Source: Thysanoteuthis rhombus
Taxonomy: Eukaryota > Mollusca > Cephalopoda > Oegopsida > Thysanoteuthidae
Assembly (NCBI GenBank): GCA_963457665.1
Contig: OY735228.1
Coordinates: 1,851,673-1,915,672, forward strand
Reading direction: 5' to 3'
DNA length: 64,000 bases
Shown: one piece after another, positions 56,250-64,000 of the stretch
How positions within the stretch are numbered: the stretch's first letter is position 1
How the letters are laid out: each line of letters begins with the position of its first letter
Made by a program: the position numbers and the translations under genes
Notes under the pieces: model-generated
The model's input: only the letters and a program-made list of their open reading frames with translations
Database searches by the model: none
What the model was told of the DNA's origin: nothing

Positions 56250-56290
<41 letters not shown>
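56250..56290. repeat. (AT)n microsatellite
   Basis: About 40 bp. Another AT tract of 52 bp lies at 56822-56873, inside the family B copy. Confidence 0.95.
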
Positions 56291-56291
<1 letters not shown>

Positions 56292-56470
56292 GTGTTACCT
56301 GACAACTCAGTTCAAAGGTCAAGTGGGTCAACTTCTCTTAACCATGTAAAAGCACTCTTAAAATTACGAGCAATTCTTGGGATATGGAAGACAAAAATGA
56401 CAAAACCTGATATCATCCACAAAAAAGGCAAAAGTATGAGAGATAAACAGATCAAAAATTAGTAACAATA

Positions 56471-56575
56471 GGTCTGGTTAGTCATATAATAGAAACAGTC
56501 GCTTGAGCGTCGTCTTTGTACGGCAAGCTGTGTGAGTGAATTAAATTTTTTCAATTTATTAAAGTAAGTTATTAC
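56471..56575 (+). repeat. dispersed repeat family A, 5' fragment (copy 9)
   Basis: GGTCTGGTTAGTCATATAAT and 'cggcaagctgtgtgagtga' are followed by 'ttaaagtaagttattac'. The copy then gives way to a reversed family B copy. Confidence 0.75.
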
Positions 56576-56817
56576 CAATGGAAGGTACCTATATCAACAA
56601 TACCATCATGGAAAGGCAATTGAAACTAATACATCCAATTCTTTTCTTTCCCCTCTCCCAATGAAGCTGCAAGAGGTAGTATATGTACTCACTCATGTGT
56701 CCGTCCACACTATACCTCTACAAGTTCTCAATGAATTTCAAATGCATTTCAGGAGGAGGTAGGGCCAGGGGGTAAGGAAGAATCGATCAAATTTGGAATC
56801 TGAGGAATGCTTTCATA

Positions 56818-56876
<59 letters not shown>

Positions 56877-56935
56877 CAGATTTTCATTCAATTTTTAGTG
56901 ACAATGGAGTTGGCAGAGGTAATATGCTCTCTAAT
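56576..56935 (-). repeat. dispersed repeat family B, reversed copy 7
   Basis: The - strand reads 'caaatttgatcgattcttcc', 'gaaattcattgagaacttgtagagg' and 'gtgtggacggacacatgagtg'. It abuts family A copy 9 and contains an (AT)n tract. Confidence 0.6.
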
Positions 56936-57479
56936 TGTTTTCTAATTATTATCATTTATTTTGCAATCTGTTTATATTCCAGTGGTCTACTACTACTACA
57001 ATATTTTTTAAGCTTCAGACTCATGAGAGAGGAGTAATGAATGAATGACAGTTATAGTGGAAATAGTCTCTCTTTTGGTCCCATTCATGCATAAGCACCC
57101 TCCTCTATTCTTAGCCTTGTTAATTACATTGCTAAAAGAGAAAGGATTAAAGATATGAAGAGAATGAATTATAACCAGAAAGTCTAATGTTCATACATAC
57201 AAACAGAATAATATACAGTGTAATGCTTCATCTAGCAAATTTCAAATGAAAAATACTGATTTTCTACAAATATTGTTGATTAGTTGGCTCCTGCCTTTGT
57301 GTTAAAAAGAATGTGGATAATTTTGCCCACAATTCAAGTCCCCAAGGCTTATCTCATTCTGCCTCGATATCAAGAAGTAAAATGAGTTTCCTTATCAAAT
57401 CCACCAATGTGATGTTTATGTGCAGATGAAATGTTTTGATTGGATAGAATTCAGGTTGCACCATTTTGTGGATATATAT

Positions 57480-57605
57480 GTTACAGTAAGATTGTGAAAC
57501 CAGTGATTTCGTGAAATCCCCAAACATTTCAGTGATATCATGAAATTCCTAGTTTCACAACCAACGAAGTAATGGTTAACAAGCTTGCATTGCTGTCCAT
57601 TACAA
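57480..57605 (-). mobile_element. partial copy of the 4.4-kb MITE
   Basis: The - strand 'gcaagcttgttaaccattac', 'ttgtgaaactaggaatttca' and 'ttcacaatcttactgtaa' aligns with 4510-4625. The other end is missing. Confidence 0.65.
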
Positions 57606-57727
57606 CTGCAATGAGCATGATCCTCACTAGACGTCCCATCAACAAAGCTAAGTTTAGTAAATATCAAGTATATTCTGCTTCTATATTTACATTGCATATA
57701 CAGTTTAGTCTGACATTGACCTAGGCA

Positions 57728-58139
57728 GGCTATGAAAAACCATCAAAATAGGTTTCTCCAGTTTTCTGGTTAGTCTGGCTATTTATCATGTGTGCAGGCC
57801 ATACCAATGGAACTAGAGAGATGAAAATTTTAACATTTACTCTTAATATCGAGAAAAATCATTTTTTTTCTTTTAAATCCCGCCCCCTGAACAGGTTTTT
57901 AATGGGGGCTTCAATTTGCAGTGTAAGTTGCTAAATTGTTCCCTTCGTTTGAACCTGGTAACATTCAGGCTGTTTTTTTTTTGAATTCAGATTCTTCGTA
58001 GTGATCACTGCCAAATAAAAGGTGGGGGAAGTAACTTATTCATTGATCACCTCTCTTTCCAATTTTTTTTTTAATTGATTACCCAAAACAGAGAATGCAG
58101 CCAAAAGATGTTGGTCATGTGACAATTTCTATCGAGTGT
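57728..58139 (-). repeat. dispersed repeat family A, reversed copy 10
   Basis: The - strand runs from 'cactcgatagaaattgtcac' through 'ggaaagagaggtgatcaatg', 'cccctgaacaggtttttaatg'-type sequence and 'ccattggtatggcctgcacac' to 'ctggagaaacctattttgatg'. Its 5' end is broken by poly-T at 58140-58160. Confidence 0.85.
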
Positions 58140-58673
58140 TTTTTTTCTTTTTTTTTTTTGTTGATATTAAATGGCTAGTTACTTTACGGACAGACCCTCT
58201 GTGTGTGTATGTGTGTTATTCATTTTTTTTTTCTCCTTTCTTTGTCCTGCAGACATTTGTTTCGAGTTAGACGTGTGGGTTGGGGGGGGACGGGATCTCG
58301 GGAAATGATCGAAGGGATTTGTGAGATGATGAATGCCCGAGTCTTATCATTTGCGACTTCAGGTTGCCAAGAATGAATGATCGCCTTGTTCCTTCTTGTT
58401 CTCTGAATGAAAGACTCGCCAAGGCAGCTACAAAATGGATTTTTTCTTGATATACAGGTTGATTCTCTAAGGGACCAACCGACAGAAATTGTTTTTATAG
58501 GTACTAGCTAAGTATTCCTCCCACAGACAGGCCATTTAACTGATTTCAAGCAAAATTGAAATTGAAATTTTTCTATTCAAATAAATCAACATTTTTTTTT
58601 TTTTGCAATACAAAATATAAATATTTTGAGAAAATAAATATACAGATTCATGAGCAAAACTCAGACGTCAGTC

Positions 58674-58875
58674 CGATACAATGTCTGTCTTTTGGCAGCA
58701 TGCTAGGAAAAAGGGGTGATCAATGAATAAATTACTGCTCTCACCTTTTGTCATAGCACTAAAAAGTCTGAATTTTAAAAAAGCAAGCGTGAACATAGCC
58801 AGGCACAAACTAAGAACCAATTTGATATAGACCAACATAGTAAATTGAACCCCACAACCAAAAACCTAATGATTT
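58674..58875 (+). repeat. dispersed repeat family A, partial copy 11
   Basis: 'ctgtcttttggcagcatgct', 'ggggtgatcaatgaataaat', 'gcaagcgtgaacatagccag' and 'gtaaattgaaccccaca' are the 5' half. Confidence 0.8.
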
Positions 58876-59269
58876 TGGTCCCAAATTACCTAACCTTACC
58901 CTTACCGTGATACAAAAGGAATGTCTGCAATGTTTTGACCATTTATCGTTACACATTTCGCAATAGTTCGTTATGCCTTTAATTTTCCTAATCAATTAGA
59001 AATTACTGGTTGGAAGATTTTTTTTATTGTATCACCTTCAATGACGATAAATTGAAAATTGAAAATGAATTGATGATTGCAGTAAATCAGGACCTGTCAT
59101 TGAAGTATGGAATGCAAAGATGAATAATAATAATACCTAGATCTATCAAGGGCACAGTACTTCTTTTTAGGGGCCACACTACTTAAATTGCACCCACCGA
59201 CATATTGTACCTGTGAGAAATATGCACCTATCTCCTCTAGGAAGCCTGCTTCAAATCAAGCAAAGAATC

Positions 59270-59766
59270 ATATCAGGTTGATAAGAACAAGACAAAATCC
59301 GACTAGCCTTAAAAAAAGAGGGTGAACTATCGATGCATCCTCCCGTTAGTCACCTATGGAGTAGAGACATGGAATATAACCAAAAGATTGACCCTCAAAC
59401 TGAGAACCATACAACGTGCACACGAGAGAATTTTGCTGAACCTCATTTAGAAAGATCATAAGACATCATCGGTGTATATTAGAGAAAAGACAAGTGTTCT
59501 AGATATCATAGAAACCATTAGAAAACTCAAATGGCAATGGGCTGGACAAGTTGCAAGAGTGGCAGACAACCACATTACATCACAACCTCACAACATGGAT
59601 CTCTAGGGATCAAATGTGAAATTGTGGCCAACAGAAAGTAAGATGACTAAACAATGATATGCTAGACAAATTCTGCCATGATAGAGAGGTGTGTCAAGTC
59701 TTTGGGAAGGTCTATGTCCAACGATGGACAATAAAAATGATGATGATGATGATGACTATAGTGTAT
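59270..59766 (+). mobile_element. RTE-like LINE 3' fragment with microsatellite tail
   Basis: The frame gives LPVVTYGVETWNITKRLTLK, LRTIQRAHERILLNLI, stop, KDHKTSSVYIREKTSVLDII, ETIRKLKWQWAGQVARVAD, then decays, and ends 'tttgggaaggtctatgtcca' plus (GATGAT)n. This matches the C-terminus of RTE-type reverse transcriptase proteins. Stops and frame changes show it is inactive. It has the clearest 3' tail in the window and is the reference for the SINE tail comparison. Confidence 0.85.
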
Positions 59767-60050
59767 GGTCAACCACAGTATCTCACTAGTCCGAGATACT
59801 GGGCTACCAAGACCTAGCATGACTCGACTAATCCAATTAGTAAGTGCAGACCACCAGCTAGGGACACATGACTTGTTTATTCCAACTAAGTATTAAAATC
59901 TATGCACCGTCCTTCAAGCTTTATTAACATCTAATTGACTGCTTTAATCTATTTATATCAAATAAAACATTTACTTTTTATACTTCAACCATTTTAGTCA
60001 GAAATAAACCATGAATTATTAAAAACTATCAACCAAAACAGTGAATAAAT

Positions 60051-60454
60051 GTTTTCAAGTTTGGCTGGCTATATACACATCACACGTACAGGTCACGCCG
60101 ATAGAGCTAGAGGGCTGAATATTTAAATATTTACTCAATATTATGACTAGAAAAAAAATTTTTTTTGTTTTTTGAAAATTCCCTCCCAAAATAGGGTTTT
60201 AGCAGGCGATACAATTTACAATGCAAATTTATGATAAATTATTCCTTTAGTTTGAGTCCAACAGCTTTCATACTTGTTTTTTTTTTTGGAATTCTCAGAC
60301 TCTTTAAAAGATCACTGCCAAACAAAAGGCGAGAGAAGTGACTTATTCATTAATGGCCACTTTTTTTCAATCTTTCAATCTATCACTTCCAACACAGCAT
60401 ACTTCCAAAAGTGCTGGTTGTGGGACAATTTCTATCAAGTGACTAACCAGACTT
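60051..60454 (-). repeat. dispersed repeat family A, reversed copy 12
   Basis: The - strand starts GTCTGGTTAGTCACTTGATA and ends in 'gctctatcggcgtgacctgt' and 'agccagccaaacttgaaaac'. Nearly full length. The 69-residue + frame 60274-60483 is its shadow. Confidence 0.88.
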
Positions 60455-61853
60455 GCCTCGAATTTTCATCAATATTCATTTGACTTTTTAGTGCATTCAG
60501 TAATTTAGTATTTTTATTACAAATTTTGTTTTTGCTTTAGATTAAAAAAACATTCAATAGCTTTTTAGTCCCATTATGTCATTGCTTTCGATTTTTCTTG
60601 ATATTTAATTGACTTTTCCTATTGAATTAACATTTGGAAAAATCTTCTATAATTATACTTTTATTTACATTGAATAAAACTCTGTGTTTAACATGAATTA
60701 TATTGATAAAAATCAAAGGTAGATACATAAAGTTTATTTAATGTAACCAGTATGGAAGATTCTTTTGAATACCAATAAAACTCAATGAGGCCCACATAAA
60801 TTTTCCATTTTAGGTAAATAGAACCGGAAACCCAGTAAACATAATTTGTGTGTAATTACATCAAATTTTACCTAATTTATGTAGAATTGAGAAATCTAAT
60901 GAATCTTAATGATTCTGGAGAATAGATACAGTTTCATTTGATATATATCTCCACATATACATTAATTTCGCTTTTTCTATCATCCTGCAAGATAAATATT
61001 CCAGGTAAACCACACACTATAGTAGTACCCACACATGTTTGTACCTAATCAGGAACTGAAATCTATCGAGCCACACCCACAGTACTATTTTTGGTAAAGC
61101 AGAAATCTATCATTTTTGATAATGAGAATCCATATATGGAAACAACAGTGTCTATTTTGGATAACTTGAAACAGTCACTTCTATTGCAAACTAAAAATAC
61201 TGATAGAAATACTAATCAGTCCGTAGTACATGGATATGTTTGAATTTCTATGGGATGATTTTTTTTTAGAAAAGAAAATACTTGACTGGTTTTGGTGCCA
61301 GAGTCCATTGTTTCAAACGGTGGGTAGGAGATATTTTATCAGCAAAATTGTTACATTCAAGTAGATAGTATTGTTACGGATAGAGAAACAAAACAAGTCA
61401 CACCATTCAGTAGATTTTCTACAATACTTGAGTTGAATCATACTGCAAAAATAACATTTACATTTTTTTTTCACTTGTGACTCCATATATCAGAAACCAG
61501 GAAATGACTGTGAAATTTGAATGAATAATCATCGCAGATCACCATGTTGACTATATCATTTTGTAGAAATGTCGGTAAAGATTCATTTTTGGTAGCAATA
61601 CCATTCTAGAAAAAAATTTTCTTTCAATTTAATGTGTTTTCAATCCGTTAGACTTTTGAACCATCCTGAAATTAGTTGGTCTTTCAAGATCTAAGGGATT
61701 GAAAGTTCCTAAAATTGAAAGAAAAAATAACTTTTTTTTGTAGGAAAACATCGTTACAAGCTAAAAAGAATTATCACCAAAACCATTTTCTTTTAAATTT
61801 TCAATATTCCATTTTATTGACAAAGTTGAAGATATTATTCACTCATATGAACA
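60455..61853. other. no gene recognised
   Basis: About 1.4 kb of AT-rich, apparently unique sequence without an open frame above 60 codons. Confidence 0.45.
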
Positions 61854-62240
61854 AGTCTGGTTAATGATGCAATAAACACCATCATGTGACCAATATATTT
61901 TGGCAGCATGCAATGTTGGGGGAGATCAATGATCAATGAATAAGTTACTTTTCACACCTTTTGTTGGGGAGTGATCACTAAGAAGTCCAAATTCGAAAAA
62001 AAAGCGTAAATGCTTAGGATCACTTTAGTATGAACTTGCATTATAAACTGACCCCCCCCAAGCACACAACTTAAAAAGGGGAGGATGAAAAAAAAATTTT
62101 TCTTGACATAAATCGATTTTTTTATTTTCATCCCACTAGCTCCATAGGTGCTGCTTGTATGCATGACACATTGATAGATAGATAGATTGATAGCCAGAAT
62201 CACTTGAAAAATGAAAAAACCTACGTCTATGGTTTCTAAC
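61854..62240 (+). repeat. dispersed repeat family A, copy 13
   Basis: From AGTCTGGTTAATGATGCAAT through 'ggcagcatgcaatgttgggg' and 'ccttttgttggggagtgatcac' to 'ctacgtctatggtttctaac'. GATAGATA units are inserted at 62175. Confidence 0.85.
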
Positions 62241-62321
62241 ATAATTGACTAATACAAAAGCATGTATTGTTAAATGCATTATCACCAACAGATAAATATA
62301 TGGAGTTAGAATAAATAGACT

Positions 62322-62753
62322 GGTCTGGTTAGTCACTCAATAGAAACCACCATGTGACCAATGTATTTTGGCAGCAAGCTGTATTGGGGATGATCAATTA
62401 AAAGAAAAAGGGGTGAAAAATCCATAAGTTACTTCTCTTGTCTTTTGTTGGCCATTGATCACTAAAAAAGTCTGAATTTTCAAAAAATAAGCTTGAAAGT
62501 TGCCGGATACCAACTGAAATCAATCCATTTAGCATAAACCTACATTGCAAATTGAATCCACACTAGAAAGCTATTTAGAAGGGTGGATTGGGAAAAAAAA
62601 TTTTCTAGACATAAGAAGTGAATGTCTAGATTTTCAGCCCTGTAGCTCCATTTGTGTAGCCTATAGGTGTCATGCATATATACATAGCCAGTTAGACCAA
62701 CTTGAAAACTGGAGAAACCAGTGTTGACAGTTCTGGTTGACGGTTTCTAATAG
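62322..62753 (+). repeat. dispersed repeat family A, copy 14 (reference copy)
   Basis: The most complete copy, about 432 bp: GGTCTGGTTAGTCACTCAAT at the start and TTGACGGTTTCTAATAG at the end. It lies only about 80 bp after copy 13 in the same orientation. Subterminal AATAGAAACC and (complement of the end) ATTAGAAACC form an inverted pair. No open frame spans it. Confidence 0.92.
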
Positions 62754-62894
62754 CTATGAGCAAACTGAGATCGATGAATAAATGTATCACTTATAAGAAA
62801 TTGCCATCCATAATTGGGTGAGTATCTATATCAAAGTGAAATCAATAAATAGAAAAATATTTACAGCATTTGGATATCCTGCATGGGAGGGGGT

Positions 62895-63090
62895 GAATGC
62901 CAGGGTGGCTAGCGGCATCGACAATGGAATCAACAGTTCAGGCTCAGGTCGAGACTATTTACATTCACTTTCCACTGGGAAAGGCATGAATACATTTCTT
63001 TCCCCCCCCTTATAGGTAAAATAGCAGGGCAGACTAGGCTCTCTAGCCTTGGGAAAGCTTACAGTCTAGAGAGACAACTCCAATTCCAAA
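62895..63090 (+). mobile_element. tRNA-SINE body with extended tail
   Basis: 'gggtggctagcggcatcgac' and 'caacagttcaggctcaggtc' represent a decayed head. 'gactatttacattcacttt' and 'ctgggaaaggcatgaataca' match the SINE body. 'ctctctagccttgggaaagctt' then differs from the usual tail. Confidence 0.5.
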
Positions 63091-63292
63091 ACAAAGAGTG
63101 AAGCCTCCCCCCCCCAAGGTGATTGGATGCCAACTTTGACATCTTTCCAGCAGCTCCTGCAGCAAAGAGGGGGTCAATTCAGGGTCATTCCATTGTCTAT
63201 CAAGACAGAAAAAAGCCCTCTATCCTGCCTTTTATAAGTACACAAATGTACTAGATGCCTGAAGTACAAGAAGATTGTGTGGCACCATTCCA

Positions 63293-63661
63293 TCAGCAAT
63301 CAAAGCTTTGTCTTTTATAGCTTCCGGAAGCCAACACTTGACAGTTTCTGTTCAACACAATAACTCCTAACTGATTGCAGGGATTTTCCTCCCATCCAGG
63401 ATACCAGTACGTTGAATCCAGTGTCAAATTTGAATACCGTCTATGACGGTTCATAAGATAATCATTTAATTTCTTTTTCCCACTAAATATGTTGATAATC
63501 CAGTAAGTTCTATGTACTGCTGTTATGACTAGGGAGCCTACTGTAGCTTGATATGAACAGTTCTGGGGCTTCAATGAGTTGCAGTGAGCAGTATTCCCCC
63601 ATACATCCTTGTAAACAACTGTCAATTGAGTAACTCCATGGGAGAGTGTCTGTTCACACAA
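63293..63661 (-). CDS. unrecognised 122-residue open frame
   Basis: Protein-like composition with several Trp and Cys (MCEQTLSHGVTQLTVVYKDV, YWYPGWEENPCNQLGVIVLN). There is no domain I can name, no splice signals of note and no neighbouring gene. It could be part of an unrecognised element or chance. Confidence 0.18.
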   Translation of the reverse strand: MCEQTLSHGVTQLTVVYKDVWGNTAHCNSLKPQNCSYQATVGSLVITAVHRTYWIINIFSGKKKLNDYLMNRHRRYSNLTLDSTYWYPGWEENPCNQLGVIVLNRNCQVLASGSYKRQSFDC

Positions 63662-63797
63662 GCTCAGGAAGGTACCTCTAATTGGTTGCCAAGTTTCATC
63701 AAGGCCATCCGACCAATTCTCAAGATTTTTAGAATGGGTAGATTCTCTTCAGACAGACATCATAATTGAATAGAAGAGAGGCATTAACAAAATTTTT

Positions 63798-63801
<4 letters not shown>

Positions 63802-63828
<27 letters not shown>

Positions 63829-63829
63829 A
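63802..63829. repeat. (AT)n microsatellite
   Basis: 28 bp of AT dinucleotide. The remaining 170 bp to the window end show nothing recognisable. Confidence 0.9.
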
Positions 63830-64000
63830 AGAAGCAAACAAAATTATGTATACTAGGGCAGTTCCCATTCAAAAGATACATATTTGGAAAAGGACTGGAC
63901 ATAACCGTGTGTGGAACAGCCCACCATAAGTGTCACATAAAATAATTTTCTGTTCGTTGTACAAAACTACGGCTTTGAGGTATTTTACTTAGTTCTCTCT

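Overview
This 64 kb window is AT-rich, repeat-dense eukaryotic DNA with no complete protein-coding gene that I can recognise. It looks like intergenic or intronic sequence from an invertebrate animal, most likely a mollusc or another lophotrochozoan. The reasons are long (AT)n arrays about every 2-5 kb, RTE-type LINE remains with ATG/GATG tails, many tRNA-derived SINE pieces, and a 'GGACAGACAGAC'-tailed dispersed repeat. The species assignment is inference only. Nothing bacterial, viral or operon-like is visible. I found no new multi-gene system.

The window is a mosaic of old mobile elements. A dispersed repeat of about 0.4 kb, here called family A (5' end GGTCTGGTTAGTCAC, 3' end TTGACGGTTTCTAATAG), occurs about fourteen times: eleven or twelve copies on the + strand and two near full length on the - strand (57.7-58.1 and 60.05-60.45 kb). 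One copy is split by a 0.55 kb insertion (30.36-31.29 kb). A second repeat (family B), with 'cttttggagatat' and a GACAGACAGAC tail, occurs about eight times. RTE-like LINE pieces lie at 13.5-14.1, 23.06-23.49 and 59.27-59.77 kb (+) and at 4.24-4.40, 43.89-44.04 and 44.70-45.31 kb (-). A different LINE end lies near 42.55-42.87 kb (-). One SINE family appears to share its 3' tail with the RTE LINE.

DNA transposon remains include a mariner with Hsmar1-like ends at 34.06-35.21 kb, internally deleted and carrying a nested SINE with a perfect 12-bp target duplication. There are also hAT-like MITEs with 8-bp duplications (6.1-6.9, 33.4-33.8, 36.1-36.4 kb), a TTAA-flanked piggyBac-like MITE (27.6-27.8 kb) and several unclassified foldback MITEs (2.75, 4.4, 28.5, 52.2 kb). 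Tandem arrays include a 12-unit 30-bp minisatellite at 15.33-15.69 kb, a 30-bp purine array at 8.47-8.89 kb, a 24/28-bp array at 29.4-29.87 kb, a 23-bp array at 40.14-40.43 kb and a 1.1 kb purine array at 54.04-55.19 kb with an exact 120-bp higher-order duplication. The long open frames in these arrays are by-products of periods divisible by three or of stop-free purine/pyrimidine sequence.

Possible host coding sequence is limited to a few weak candidates: an 87-bp exon-like piece with consensus splice signals on the - strand at 1259-1345, a possible first exon at 9386, and a few unrecognised open stretches. None is more than tentative without transcript or homology evidence.
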